From NCBI GenBank assembly GCA_001599815.1, contig BCIA01000002.1, positions 744,001 through 808,000 of the forward strand: 64,000 nucleotides of DNA, in the 5' to 3' direction. The position numbers and the translations under genes are program-made. The notes under the pieces were generated by a model. The model searched no databases. It was not told where the DNA came from and was given only the letters and a program-made list of their open reading frames with translations. This document shows positions 12,334 through 27,600 of this stretch, piece after piece (the stretch's first letter is position 1; every line of letters begins with the position of its first letter). The stretch comes from Furcasterigmium furcatum. Its lineage: Eukaryota > Ascomycota > Sordariomycetes > Glomerellales > Plectosphaerellaceae.

Positions 12334-13068
12334 ATGAAGTCTGCCGTTGTTCTCTCCTTCTCGGCGCTGAGCGCTATTGCTGCTGCTCAAGGCTTGCAAA
12401 CCTCCCTCCCCGCGTCCCAGGGCGAAGAGCTCTCGGACAAAGCCATCGTCGTCTCCGGCTCCCTCGACGGCGGCATGAAGCTCTACGACCGCTCCACCCG
12501 CGTCTGCCAGGACCAGTCCGAGACCGGCGAAGACGACGCCATGTTCATCCTCGAGGACGGCGCCACCCTCTCCAACGTCATCATCGGCCCCAACCAGGCG
12601 GAGGGCGTGCACTGCCTGGGCACGTGCACCCTCGAGAACGTCTGGTTCCAGGACGTCTGCGAGGACGCCGTCACCCTCAAACAGGAGAGCGGTACCTCCC
12701 GCATCATCGGCGGCGGCGCCTTCTCCGCATCCGACAAGATCGTCCAGTTCAACGGCTTCGGCACCGTCGAGATCTCCGACTTTTACGCCGAGAACTACGG
12801 CAAGCTCGTCCGCAGCTGCGGCAACTGCAGCGGCAACGGCGGCGCGAGGCACGTCGTCATCGCCGGCAGCCAGGCCGTCAACGGCGGCACGCTCTGCGGC
12901 ATCAACACAAACTTTGGCGATACTTGCTCCATCGTGGACACCTGCCAGGCGGAGGGGAAGAGCTGCGAGCTGTTCGAGGGCAACTCCAACGGCGACGAGC
13001 CGAGCAAGATTGGCGAGGGCCCTGATGGCTCGTCCTGCACTGCTTCGGGCCTGACTGATACCTGCTGA
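12334..13068 (+). CDS. Secreted pectate lyase, polysaccharide lyase family 3
   Basis: Intronless 244-residue protein. The first 18 or so residues form a signal peptide (charged MK, hydrophobic core, AAA|Q). The mature part carries PL3 hallmarks: EGVHCLGTCTLENVWF at about 90-105, DVCEDAVTLK at about 107-116, GGGAFSASDKIVQ at about 128-140, and GKLVRSCGNCSGNGG near 153-167, with many paired cysteines typical of this small beta-helix fold. PL3 enzymes cleave de-esterified polygalacturonate by Ca2+-dependent beta-elimination outside the cell, degrading plant cell-wall pectin. Length fits the family (about 220-260 residues). A consensus TATA box and C/T-rich leader precede the ATG. The gene points to growth on plant tissue. 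Confidence 0.95.
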   Translation: MKSAVVLSFSALSAIAAAQGLQTSLPASQGEELSDKAIVVSGSLDGGMKLYDRSTRVCQDQSETGEDDAMFILEDGATLSNVIIGPNQAEGVHCLGTCTLENVWFQDVCEDAVTLKQESGTSRIIGGGAFSASDKIVQFNGFGTVEISDFYAENYGKLVRSCGNCSGNGGARHVVIAGSQAVNGGTLCGINTNFGDTCSIVDTCQAEGKSCELFEGNSNGDEPSKIGEGPDGSSCTASGLTDTC

Positions 13069-13349
13069 AGGGTTGCGGCCACCCATATCAGCAGGGCTGC
13101 GGAACCAATTGCGGCTTGATGACACGAAATGATCTTTATTTTGATGAATCGGTATGAACTGCGCGTTTGGGAGTGTTTGTTTAGTGCGAGAGTTTAGAGA
13201 AAAATCATAAAATGGACCAGTTTGATTTCAGCTTGAGGACCTCCCCGACGCACACGACGTGATTTCGACAAGGGTTATATCATGACTCGTCTCGACCAAT
13301 GCCAGCTCTGGTAACGGCATTTCACCTTCATGATGCAAACCCGCGTCGT

Positions 13350-15028
13350 TCATTCATCGTCGCCGGGGATCGGAAGGCTGTTGAATCTGTTGCCCCTGGC
13401 CGTGACATAGCGCAGTGCTTCGTCCGCCTCGTTGTCATCCTTGTCGCTCCTGGGCAACACATCTTCAATAGCCCAAGCAATGCGTTCAGCTCCTGTCCTG
13501 GCACCTCCCAGATTTCCTGCAGCAGGGCCAAGCCGAAGTCCGGCGAATCGGCCTGTGACGAAGAACGGGACGTCACGCTGCCATTGGAGGTCTTCCGTGA
13601 TGCACGGCAAGCCGCCGTGCCCGACGATGGGGTACTCCTTCAGCATCTTCTGCAAATAAGGCAGAGCATAGAAATCGCTCTGAATGCCGGTGGCGAAGTA
13701 GATGTAGTCGAATTTGGGAAGGCCCTCGATGGCGGGCTCTGTCTTGACGGACCAGAGGCCGCCCTCCTCGTCAAAGTCGGCCTCAGAAATGGTGGTGTGA
13801 AGCTTCAGCTCAGCTTTTCCCGAGGCGACATGTCGGTTGAGAATCTTGTGGTACGTGGGTGTGAGGCTGCCACCATTTCTCGCAGTAAGAATATGCTGCA
13901 GGCGGTCTGCGTCTGTATCGGCACCGTGGAAATAGGCCTGCTCGACGTTGCGGAACTTGCCCATCCAGGACAGGTCCACATCGAAGAGCTTTACTTTGCA
14001 GGGACCTCTCATGAGGTGCCAGACCTTTGTGACGCCCTTTCGGATGGCTAAGTCTGTGAGCTGCGCAGACGTAAGGCCGCCACCGACCATGAGGAGGTTT
14101 GTGGTCTTGCGGGCGTCGATCCGAGACTGGACGACAGCGGCTGGGAACTCTTGAATTTGCAAACTGTGGCAGACCTGAGGCGGATTGACACCGGGCTGCC
14201 GAACAATGCCTGGAATCTGAGGGATCCGAGGCTTGTTTCCGGGGCCTACAGCCAGAACGACAACCCTGGCGTAGTGTACGCCCTTGTCGGTTTTGAGGGT
14301 GAAAAGCTTGTCAGTGGGGGACAGCGAGCTGACAAGCCCGTAATCGACGTCTTCAAGAGACTCCTTGCGCACAATGTCGCCGCAGAGGCCATAGCGGTCA
14401 GCAATGTGTTTGCAGTGCTTGAGGAAGAGGTCGGTGGGAGGAGTGAAGTAGTCCTTGCGGTCCCGCTCGTCGACGTCGACAACAGCATGGTGTCTAAGAA
14501 TTGTGGTCAGGCTATCAACGGTCGACACGGAGGTATGGTGATATCATACTGTGGATTGCGGCATTTGGCCCGTGATCTCCGTAGATGCTTGCTGACCTCC
14601 TTGCCCACGCAGTTCTTGAGTTCGAACAGGTCCTTTTCGCGGCCCTCGTTGATGGCCATGGCCAACATGGCGTCACGGTCGCTGGGATCGACGTGCCAGA
14701 ACATGGGGCTTCGTAGATGGTGAATATCGTAAGTGTTGAAGAGGGTCTTCCAGCGGCTCATCCACTCGTCTCCGGAGGCATCCAGGACCAGGGTGGAAAA
14801 CCTGTGGCCCTCGCAGCCATTCATGCTCTTCCTCACCTTGCCGCTCTTCCTGTTCTTGAGCGCCATTTTGCGGCCATGCTTCTGGATCCAGTGGTATCTC
14901 TGGTGTTCGTCATCGGTGAAAAGAGCCGAAGGGGAGGGCTCGCACAGGCGAGAGGCGATGCCCAAGCCACAGGGGCCGGCGCCGATGACGATGACATCGT
15001 GGATGACGGGAAGCTGTTGTTCAGCCAT
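13350..15028 (-). CDS. FAD-dependent oxidoreductase / monooxygenase-like protein
   Basis: Two-exon gene, complement(13350-14493, 14550-15028), 540 residues. The 56-nt intron (donor ACA|GTATGA, branch CCTGAC, acceptor TTCTTAG) removes an in-frame stop and joins the halves. An N-terminal Rossmann motif GAGPCG lies at residues 16-21, a second nucleotide-binding loop (VGGG) near 296-299, and an ATG-type motif (FATGIQSDF) near 425. The layout resembles flavoprotein N-hydroxylating or lysine/ornithine monooxygenase-like and OSGIN-like oxidoreductases, but there is no NRPS or siderophore gene nearby and the substrate cannot be deduced. The chosen start (MAEQQ) sits directly before the Rossmann fold. 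An upstream in-frame Met at 15178 would add a Leu-rich stretch and is less likely. Confidence 0.8.
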
Positions 15029-16712
15029 TGCCAGAGGAGTTTCTGCGAGGGAAATGCGTAAGAGTAGAAGTAGAAAAAGGAGCAGAAGCGAGGCTGAAAT
15101 GTGCGAGTCCCGGGATATAAAGGAGGCACAGTCTGAGGCTGTTGACGCCAGCTCGAGACGTGAGCGGTACTGCGACAAACATCTTGACCACCTCGGCGGG
15201 CACTACCCTGATGGCCGACAGTACCTAGACAGACGAAGGAGCACCTGGTTCTCGTGACCTCTTGAGGCAAGAAGGGGCTTTCCCATGAAGGCCGCGGCTG
15301 CTGTGTGGCTGCTGCCGCTCCAGGAGGCGACCCTGATGGTCAGCCCTGCGAGGGGCAATGGAGACCCTGAGCGCGGCCGAGCCAATGGGCATGTGGAAGT
15401 GACAAGAAGCTTTCGGGAGGCATCTATTCCATTTGTTTCGATTAGGTCCAACGACGGCAGAAAGGGTGAGAGAGATGTCCTTTCGTTGGTTGTGTTTGCG
15501 TTTGGAAATCGAGATAGGCGCTTGCTGGGCTCGAGAAAATTCCAGGACCGTCAAATCGTTCCCTAACGGTTCTCAAATCTGTGGCAGTATCCAAACGGCA
15601 ATGCAGCTAGGCCAGCCATGAGGTCAGCCATGTATTTCCTGGCCCTCGTGACCGATCACTACTTATTCCGATACAAATGGATATACATAGACTCTGAGCT
15701 TCCACGTCTTGGCCCCCCACGCAAGAGATCCCAGGGAGAGGCGTGAAAGCGATGCAGAGCTCAATCTCAATATTTTCCAGCCCCATCAACAGCACTTGAG
15801 ACCATCGTCTAGCAGGTCTCTGGGTCCGTGGTGTCCTCTGTTACCGAGTGCGCATGCGTGATTGATGATGTGTTGCCCCTGAAGGGAACAATCGCGCAAA
15901 GCCACACGGAGCTTGGACGTCGGGTGGAGACAGGCCTCCCCCACGGGAGGGCCACAGCCACTCCTTGGCAGGCGATGACGCCACTTCCAGGACTGTCGCA
16001 ACCCCTGTATGTCGTAATCTCGACCGAATCCACTTGGTCTTGGGAAATGTTGAGAGATCGGGGATTTCTCCAAAGTCGCGTGAGGTCTGCCCGGTCTGTC
16101 ACTCAGCGCCGGCCGGGGAGAAAAAAGGTACCCGGGCTCGTTTCAGGGTTGGTTGTGCTGTCCTGTCGTGTCCTCTCCTTTGCCCTTCCAGATTGCCCTC
16201 GACACCTTCGGAATTGCCTTTTCAGCTCGACCAGACGGGCCCTTTCTTAGCACGAAACCTAAGCTTCGAGTCGCGTCGGCTTCGGAGACCGTGCCATCAC
16301 TTGTTACCTATTTCCATTTCTCCGCATCGGACCGTACCAACTTCTTTTCTCGGCTACCTCCTGCTAGTACCTACACACTCCTTTTTACGGCAGCCCCTAA
16401 TCACCTACGCGCGGCAGCTTCACATGTCGTAGCTCTGTCTAGTAGCTCTTGTGCTGTTCCCGCCTCCCTACGAGCCAAACAAGCTTTTGCCGTCTCTTTC
16501 ATCATCGCCCACTCGGCTCTGCCATTACCAAGGAACCGACGGCCCGACAGCGAACCAACCAGAGACGAACGCGACACCTGCACGACGAGTCTCGAAGCCC
16601 AATCGCAGCTGCATCTGCGTCCCGACTTTTTGCCCCCGTCTCTGCCGATCACGATCGCAACAACTTCGTCATTCCTACAAACACAATCTCCTGCAGATAA
16701 GAAGACGACACG
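15029..16712. other. Divergent intergenic region, FAD oxidoreductase / cytidylyltransferase
   Basis: About 1.7 kb shared by two divergent genes. The stretch 16140-16712 is C/T-rich with several short upstream frames and probably contains the promoter and long 5' leader of the cytidylyltransferase gene. No distinct element was recognised. Confidence 0.45.
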
Positions 16713-18267
<1,555 letters not shown>

Positions 18268-21200
18268 TTGGCTTCTTCAGAATACATATTTGTTTTAATC
18301 ACGTCGAGGAGCGTACAGGGACGAGGTTTCAAAAAAGAATGCGAGGTGCGCGAGAGAGGCGGGAGATCGAGGAGAGACTAAGACAAGCAACAACATTGGT
18401 CATTCACATGAACTGGGGAAACACGGGACCAAAAAGGGGGAGGGCATGGCAACTCGAGGGCGGCCATCTCGGTATCTGCCTATTGTGTAGCTGTAGCGGC
18501 GGCGGTGGCGTGGAGTAGATTTCTCGGGAGTTTGAGGGCGTCTGATTTCCTCGATACGATACGATTTGCGGCCGGCGAGGCTCGACATCCGTGGGACGTG
18601 GTGCCTTGCCGAACAAATGGAATATCGTCCAGCCACTCGCCCGGTGGGCCAATCGAGGCTGTCGACAACTGCACGTCAGTCAGTCCGTCCGTTCCCATTG
18701 TTCTCGTGAACGTGAGCCGTCTTGTCGGCATGCCCGTCGTCTTGGCTGGGGCCGGCTGATGGCCCCCAAGTCCTGGAGCCCCCCCTTCCCTCCCCGGAAC
18801 TCGCTCTACCGAGCGGCAAGAACCCTTGCGGAAGTCGAGCCAACGTGGGGTTCGCTTGGGGCATCCCTCAGAAGTACTCTTTTGAGCCGCAGGTGAGTAA
18901 AATGCAGTGTGTGGTGGTGATGTTCCGCACCGCGCTGGAGGGGGTGCAATCTCACCATCGACCATCATCCCCTTGCCCGTGGCGGCCGTTATGCAGGGCT
19001 CGTTCAGTTTGTTTCATGTTTCATCGAAACGGCCCCCCGGGGCGAAAAGAAACAGAGGCCATCGTGGATCTTCGTTCCCAGTGGTTCCCGAGTCGGGAGG
19101 ATTCCGGCGTTGGCGAGGGAGGGTTGGGGTTTGGTGTGGTGTGGCAGGCCGGTTGGCCATAGGATGAAGATGCGAATATGATGTTGGGCGGGAGGAGAAT
19201 GATATGCCGTGTGAACATGTGTCGACTGGACGCAGGAACATGCTGTACCTGCGTTTTCGCTGTGTTGGTGGTTGGCATCCATGGGCGTCGTACGTGAACG
19301 TCGAGGAGTAGGGGTTGGCCGGCGCAGGGCGCATCTGCCGTTCCTAGCCTGAGGTATGGTACAGACACGGCATGATGCAGATGGACGCGAGGCAGATGTC
19401 AGATCTCTCGCGTGACTTGATGCCGTGGTGAGCCTCGTTGGCTTCCGGGTGGCCATGTGGCGAGGCGAAACTGACAATCCAACAAGGGCTCATATTGCTC
19501 CAGGGGAGCTTCATTGGATACGACAGAAGGCTTCGCATTTCAGCCTTGTATTCTGCCTTTCATCGCCCATGGGTCTCATGGCCTCATAACTGGCCGGCCG
19601 GCAGTGGGGAGCAATAAGAAGTCGATGGAAACGAGGCCCAACTGACTGCCCGAGTCAAGTCCAAGTCCGCTGTCAGTCGGTCACTATGGCACCATCAATG
19701 CCACACAGGTCCGCTTCAGTTACGACATCCCCCGCTTCCAAGGTAATTCTGACGACTCTAAACTACAACTGCGAGGGCCGTTGGTGATTGTTTGGCCGAG
19801 TGGCCGCATCATGGGCCTCATTGGCGTTTCAACCGCCGTGGCGGCCGTGGCTTTGCCTGAAGACACCGGCACGGTCCGACGCAGCCGCTGATGAACGGGC
19901 TCTATCACGGGTCGTCTTCCCACTAGTTTCCGCCCTTGCTTCGGCGCGGCCGCGTCCTTCTGAGGCCCGCAGCCGCAAACTAGTAGTAACCGGATGAACT
20001 ATCGCCAACTCCAAGTTGACCTCAGACCCCCTGGTGCAGTACCAACACGACGGGCAGTCCGTCTTCGGCCTGTTTCAGGCTCGCAGATGGGGGTCGTCGG
20101 CCGTTGGGGTCTGCCTCGCGATGGAAGTCGAATCTGGTCGGTTTGGCCTGTCGAAGCATCACGGCGGCAGCGGCAGCGGCGGCATCGCTCGCGACTGACG
20201 GGATACGAAGCCACCGCAGCAGTCTCCCGTGCCTAATCGAGCGATACGGTCACATCGACGGGCTATTATCAGAAGTGGCTCACGCCGAACAGCCGCCTGC
20301 CTGCCTCTCTGCAGCAGCAGCAAGACACATCATCATCGCCATCGTGATCGTCCCATCGACACCGACCGGCGGCGTTGAGAGCGCTAAATTTGGCGCTATG
20401 CTCGTCACAGGCGCTGACGCGCGTTAGACCGGCGGCGCGGGATGGATTCCCTCTGCTTCTTTTTTACCGCGGCCGCTCAAATTCCACCGCGCGGCGGATG
20501 TGCGTGCTGCACGTTGCTATCAACTTAGCCGCTGGCGGGTTCCCTCATGGGGGCTGAGTCCGGGGAGCCGAGACATGTTTTGCTATGGCCTTCTAGTCAC
20601 GATCGCAATCGAGGCTGTGTGAGTCTGTGTGTGAGCCGCGATGGGAGCATGGGGCCAGGGGGAACGCAGAGGGTGTGTCGATAAGCAGAGCCTCCCGCCA
20701 GGCTATGGGGGGTTCATCGGGGGTTGATGTGATGAAGACTCGCTCGACATGCGTATGTACCTCCCTTGCAGTGGGTGATGCAGCGCATCGAGGCCCGTCA
20801 ACCGGCCGGTTGGTTGGGATGCCGGCTTTCTCGACTTCAGCAGCAGTAGGTGTGTCGTCCTTCTCGGCAGCCCCCGCTAAGCGGTGCGGCACGGTAGTCA
20901 AGACGTGATTGATATCTGCGGGGGAATCGTTGGGGAGTTGCGCCCCTAACCCCAGGTTCAGTTCTATAGTAGGGATCAACGACAGCGCTGCCACGGCTCT
21001 GTAGAAAGGCTTACTATGGCACCCGCCATAGTGGCCCTACGACTTGATGATGCCCTCAGGTACCCGCCGCGATGCCCTCCATGCTCCCTACCTCCTTCGA
21101 AGGGGTCAGGTTGCCGTCGCACACGCGGTCCCAAGTGCGCTAATCCACGCCTCAGGCTGGGCGGCGTCCAGCTCGCGATGCAGGTACACCAAAGCCCGCG

Positions 21201-24200
21201 CCTATCTCCTCCCTAGAATAGGAACCGCGACCTATTCTGATCGAAGATGGTGTCCCCGGATGCCGGATGCAAACCGCGATTGCATTGCCCACGCCTTTGC
21301 GCACGTCTTGACTATCCAGTCGGGCGCGTCAACTCGCCTGGCGACCATGTGTAAGTGATGACTGGCGTCCGATGGAGGCGCGGTGCTCCGGGACCTGGAC
21401 GTCCCGTCAGGTACCGAACACAGCTTGCACAGACTCAGCGACTCGCATACCGAAGCGAGCGAGGAGCGGAGGAAGTCTGGGTCCGCGAGAAAAGAGAGAC
21501 GAGGGCTGGTAGGCTTCCGTACGTTCGGCCCCAAGCGAGCCAGCCGTTGGGATCTGGAGGTACCTGAAGTGGGATCGCTCAAGACCATGCCAGTGAGAGG
21601 ACAATGGTCTTTCTCATTTCCCAGCAGATCGCAGCCCGTCGCCCTTCAGTGGATTCCACGACAATAATCTCCCTCCCGATCGCAATCCCTGAGGAGGTGC
21701 AAATGGCTTCTTCCTTCAGGGTTCTCAGCCTCGCTCCAATTCAACATGATACACTGGTTCCATGGCCTTATTTCCAAGCTATCTCCATGCCCATCCGGCT
21801 TTCCGGCTTTAGTCCAAGTCCATCGTCGGTGAACGTGGCAGATGAGGGAGAAAAGATGGGGGAGGGCACGCGCGCTGTAAAAATAGCACCCTAAGCCCTA
21901 TCGTCGCCGCCGAGCGTGGCTGTGCCCCCTGTCATCCGATCCCTGATGCTCATTCGCTTCCCAGCATGACCTTCTCGAAGACATCATCGGTCTGCTTGCG
22001 AGTTGCGACTCCTTGTGATATCGGCCCGGACCAAACCACGGACGGGAGTACATTCATCTTCGGCACAGGTGCCATACTTGTCACGTTATCACGTTGCTGT
22101 CGAGGATGAGGCTGTGTAGCCACAACGCTGGAAATAGGTGTTCCATCGCTAACCGCTGGGGAGCGAGGTGCTAATGCATGGCTCCCTCAGTATACGTCCG
22201 GGCGGATCGGTTCAGATAATAATTTAGTAGTAAATTGAGATGGACGTTAATGTTGGTCATCGAATGGGGCTATCCATGTCCCCAATGAAGTCGAGCTGCG
22301 ACATGGCTGTCCACTCCGGACAGCAGGCTCCGTTGCTCGAATGTCTCCTGCCCCATCCGTGCACTTCCAGGGGAGGTCTTGACCTTTGATCCCAAGAATG
22401 CAGAAGCAACGTTTTCCGCCCTCGGCTGAACCATTCCCTTGGACCCCAAGCACGCATGCCAAGCACGGGACTTCAAAGCATCGAGCTCTGGGGAGAAACC
22501 CCAAGGTCAGCACGCTTATTCCATCACGGCACTTGGTCTGCGTGGTAATCTGATCTCCATAAATGCCCCAAGGAGATCAGCAGTACGAAACATGACTACG
22601 GGAGAGACAGGCATCGTGATGATATCGAGACTCGAGAGTTGGAGATCAAGTCAGCACGCTTCTGGCACTAACCCAGAAAATGGGCGGGAGAAGCGGGAGA
22701 GATAAAAATAGGTTTCATCATTTAGCAGCTCCCCCAAGGCCTCCAATCAGCGGCCGGAGAGCTCGGCAGGATATCCACTCATCGTTCGATGACACGCAGG
22801 GGACCCCGGTCCGCAACCGTGCGGCCCCTCTTGCGGGCCGTTTCTGCTCCAGCTCCGCTTCCCGCCCATTGGGTCAGGGCCACAGCGCAAGCCCGAGTCC
22901 GAGTCCCGGTCCCATCTCCTCCCACCTTTGTTCACAGCAACCGCATCAACTGATCAACTGTGCCGTCCAGCTGAAGCTTTGATGCTTCCTCGGTGCGGCA
23001 CGGGGCTTGATATGGACATCTGCAGCTAAAGCGTCCCCGACACGAGAGGCGGGATGCTATTACCGGCTGACCATCTGGCTTCGAGGTTCCTTCGTCAATC
23101 TTGAAGACAAGGCGACCACACAAAGTCAATCAAGCCTGAAAACAAACAGCTTGTGCTCCTCCTGACTTACACCACTAGTAGGCAAGAGGCTGCCGAGCGG
23201 ATGCTCCCGCGACTACTCACCAGGCACAACCGGCGCCAGAGTCAAGACCAGCAAAGACGTCTCGTCTCCAGTCTCGGCGACGAACAAGCGCGCTCAGCGA
23301 CCACTCAGCGTTCGCCGGTGAACCCAGACGAGGGACTTCTGCTTGTGGCGCGGGTCGCATGCATGATGGGCCGAAATACATTCTCAACCGTCGAACGAGA
23401 GCCCGCTGCGCCCCTCCCCGTCTGACCAAATGTTCCCCTTTTGGAAGCGTTTTGTCGCCAAAAGCGTCCCATCACTGCCCACCTTTGCTGGTGCCGCACC
23501 AGCGGTGGAACCGGGAAACGGCCACACCCGCGCCCCCAAGACAAACCCAGCAGCGACCCAGGAACAGGAACCGCGCCGTTTCTGCGTGGCACGTCGTCTG
23601 GCGGGACAGCTTAATGTTCGCCATGCATCGTTCGCTTCCGCTACTAGCGCGGCTCTCGACGAGCAGGCATTCTAATTATGGCGACAGCCTTTGGACCGCG
23701 TCAGTCGCTCGTTCAACCCCAGGTCCTCCTCCAGCGCGCGCCCGGCACTCACTCACCTGCCCTCATGATGCGCCTTCGCTGGAGGCAACGAGAGGCAGCG
23801 AGAGAGAGGGGGGCTGGGTCGCCTCCCTCTTGTCCGTCAAGGCTGGCCCATGAGGGGACGTGTCAAGCGTGTCAGCACCGAGGCGACCTCGTCAAGGCGG
23901 CGGCCAACGCTAGAACGGGTTGGTCAGGCCGCCGGGTGGCCAGTTGCTGTGCGGTACCCTGCCAATCACTTCCCCCCCGAACACTGAACCCAGCCCGAGT
24001 GGTTTCTTAGCCTGGCGAAGGAGCCGGCATGCGCATGGCGGCTTTTCCACCCTGATCCAGGGGCCCCCGGTACCCATGTCGCAGCGGGCAGGGGCTTCGC
24101 CTTACAACAAGCGCGCAACCCCTAAGCCTCTGCTTTTTTCGTCCTTCTTTTCCTGTCTCTCAATCTCGATAGTCCCGTCTCCGTCGACATCGCTTCCCCG

Positions 24201-24646
24201 TGACGCAAGGCAAGGCAAGGCGTGTGCTCTGCTCCTCGTCACAGATGGGGACCTCCCTGCACACACACAGCAACCCCAACCCTCAGTCCACCTCCTTGGA
24301 CCCAACATTGCACCCCAAACCCCCTACCTGACCTACCCCCTTTCCACCACCCTGCGTCTTATCGACACCCCTTCAGGGAACGGCCCCAACCCTCTCTGCT
24401 ACCAACACCACGGGCAGCACCTCTCCGCCGGGGTTCATCTCTTCCTCCTCCTACTCCTCCTCCTCCTCAGTACCATCGTCGTCATTTGAACCCTTCCTCC
24501 ATCTGGTTGCAAGGGAACCCTTCAGCCGGGGCTGTGTATTCCTAAGTTTGGCCTGTGCACTCCATCTGCCGTTGCTCGGCGGTGGGACATCCATCCCACC
24601 TCAGATCTTTACATCCTTCCCGCCCTCCCGCAGATATATACATACC
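18268..24646. other. Large gene-free region upstream of the C2H2 regulator
   Basis: About 6.4 kb without a gene I can support. No open frame shows a recognisable domain or splice structure, and no transposon ends, rRNA or tRNA were seen. The rightmost 500 bp are strongly C/T-rich (run at 24434-24469) and lead into the zinc-finger gene, consistent with its promoter and leader. The rest may be an extended regulatory region or hold a non-coding transcript; the sequence alone does not decide. Confidence 0.45.
24434..24469 (+). promoter_or_regulatory. Pyrimidine-rich tract before the zinc-finger gene
   Basis: An almost pure C/T run (TTC/CTC repeats) about 180 bp upstream of the likely ATG at 24647. 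CT-rich tracts are common near transcription starts in filamentous fungi. The function is inferred from position only. Confidence 0.4.
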
Positions 24647-27600
24647 ATGTCTTCCCTCCAGGATATCATGAATGTGGACGAGGACCCAAAAACCAATAAA
24701 AGGCCCAACGACCCGACCACTTCTACAAGTAGTCGCCGCCACCCACACAGGCCTACCAACAAGGACAGCAACTACAACAACACCTCCTCGCCTAGTACGA
24801 CAGCAACACACCACGTTCGCTACAGCTCAGTTGAAGGGAATCAGGTCACTCGCTCGGAAGATTCACAACCCAAGGGGAGAAACAGCCCGCCGGCCCAACA
24901 CAACAACAACCTACCATCGCTTGCCGGCTCTGCCCCCGACTCGGCTCAGGCTACAACATCAGACCAAGAACACAGCACCACCAGCGTCGACTCGATGGAT
25001 CCCTCGTACGGCCACGGACATCCCGGCTCATCGGGGCACTACGGCAACACCCCAATGAGACCCTTCGTCCAGCCTTCACACAACGATGTCCCCGCCCCTA
25101 AGCTGACGCCCATCACCGGCCGTGTGAGCCGGGCCAAGAAGGGCGTTCCAGTTCATACCTGCGACCAATGCCGGCCCCCCAAGGTAGGTTTCGGTTGTTG
25201 CCAGAGCCCTATCAGAATATCTTGCTGACACCACCAACCTCATCAGATCTTCACAAGAGCGGAGCATCTGAGGCGCCATCAGCTCAGCCATCAGACGCCC
25301 AAGTACGTCTGCACCGTCCCGGCCTGTGACAAGGCCTTTCATCGCAAAGACCTTCTGGACAGGCATCGGCAGAGGCAGTGAGTTCAAGCTTCCCGAGCAT
25401 GTGACAAGCCGGCATGGACGCTAACAGGACCCCAGTGAGATCGACGGAGACAAGGTGGCGTCCAAACCCAGCAGCAGCTACTCCGGCAGCCGCAGGACGT
25501 CCACGGCATCAGCAGAGGGAGCCAACCGCCTGGGCATGGCATCGCAGGGCTATGTTACTCCATCATCGACGCCGAACATGTCCATGACGCCTGGCATGAC
25601 GACAAACTCTACATTCCAGTCCATGGGCAGCCCGGCCATGTCCCAGTCAATGTCGCCTCAGATGGGCGGTGCCACAGACCAATACCAGCCCTCCTCAAGC
25701 GGCGGTCAAGGATACAGCGGCGGCTACCAGCTGTCGAATGATGCGTCTCAGTCACCATTTGGCATCCGAGAACCAGTCTCAAGCGGTTTCGAGACCCCGC
25801 CGTCCCTGACAGCAGCCGCCTTCTCAGCTCCTGAATACAGCCAGCCTCGCACCACGCCAGGCTACTCACCTCTCATTGTCCAAACGAAGGGCCTGCCCAA
25901 CCTGCAGACGCCCGCCCTCGACATGCCTCCCGAGCTCTCCTTTCAGCAAGATCACTGGCCCTCCTCCGCCACAGACAGCCCCTACTCCACGCCCTCGGAC
26001 CGCGCCGTATGGAGCAACTCGCAACGGGCGTCCAGTGCTGAGTGGCAGAACACCAACCTCCTGTCTCCTTACCAGAACGCCCCCGCCACAATGGACAGCC
26101 TGCCGCCCAACGGGCCGATCTACTTCCCGTACACAACGTCGCCTCCGCTCGGCGCAGTGCCGGTCTTCGCGCCCTCATACGAGGTGCTGCCCGGCTACTC
26201 GGAGGACCAGACGATCATCGACCTCCACCACCACCACCGCTTCGCCAACACTGTTCGTAGCACAACCCCACCCACAGCACCGACCTTGGCTCAAGGCTCA
26301 GAAATCTTAGTCTCCTCGTCGACGGCTCTTCCGTCGGACCGGCTGATGAACTCACTGGCCTGCCTGGGGCGTCAGAAGGAGGTGGCGGTTGGCCTCCTGG
26401 CGTCCCCAGCCCTGGTGCAAAGCTCCCTGCCATCGGTCCCCGCAAGTGTCTACAGGGCCATCCCCGACTACCTGGATGTCTACTGGGAGAAGGTCCAAGA
26501 CCGCTTTCCCATTATTCATCGCAGCACGTTCGAGGGCGCGGCGGAGCAGCTCGAGGCTCTCCGCTTCGCCATGGCCGCTGTAGCCACTCAACACCTCAGT
26601 GGCAGGGAGGACCGCAACAGGGGGAATCAGCTGCATGAGTTTGCCTGGCAACAGGCCACCAAGGTGCGTTACCGTGTTTGAGCAGGGCCTCCCCGGACTC
26701 GCTGACTCTCTCCCCTTCTCAGTGCACCCACTGGGATGTACCTGTCATGCAAGCTATTCTGCTATGTGAGTTGTTCGCCCGGTTCCGCGGCCGCAGGGCA
26801 GCGATCCGCCCCTCGAACCAGTTCCGAAACGTCTATGGAAGGGTAAGTTCATCTCCTATTATCTTAACTGCTATTATCTTTTTTAGTTTCCATCCGGGTT
26901 TCCTTCTCAAGTGTATCTCTGCTGCGCTCCAGGACATGATGCTGAACAGACTCCCCTAGGTCCTCGACGCCAACACTCTGTACGACCCCATCCCCATGGA
27001 AGGCCCGAACAACGTGCGGTGGCACAAGTGGCTGGACCAGGAGGCGCGCCGGCGTCTTCTCGCGGGCTGCTTTGTCCTCGACGTCCATGCCTCTGTGTAC
27101 CAGGAGCAGCACCGCGTCAGGAATCTGGGCCTCGCCGCCGACGACATCCCCACCGTTCCCCTGACGAGCCAGTCCCACGGCCTGTGGGAGGCGCCCAGCG
27201 CCGACTCCTGGGCCGCCCTGGCGGCCGATGCCAGCACGTCTCTCCCGGCGTTTCTGAGCATGGTCAACATGGAGGCCCTGACCAAGTCGTCTCTCGAGAC
27301 GTACGCGCCCTTCGACAAGTCCATCATCCTGGCCCACGAGATGGCGCAGCTGCAGTCGCAGAAGACGCCCACCCAGACGCTCGTCGACCACGAGTACGAG
27401 GCGTCGGCGGAAAGCATCCATCGCCTCTCGGGGCTGTTCCCCGACTGCCCCGTGGCGAACACCTACCTGGCCCTCCACCACACCCCGCTGCACGACCTGC
27501 TCGCCGTATCCGGCGAGAGCTGGGTGTTCAGCCACAAGCTCCTGCACGAGAGCACCTTTGCGGAGCAGAAGAAGCGCCTCCGGCAGTGGAGCAGCTCGCC

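Noticed and set aside
12292..13125. A 277-codon minus-strand frame opposite the pectate lyase gene.
   Set aside because: Asp/Val/Ala/Gly-rich antisense artefact of strong third-position GC bias. The plus strand encodes a clear PL3 enzyme.
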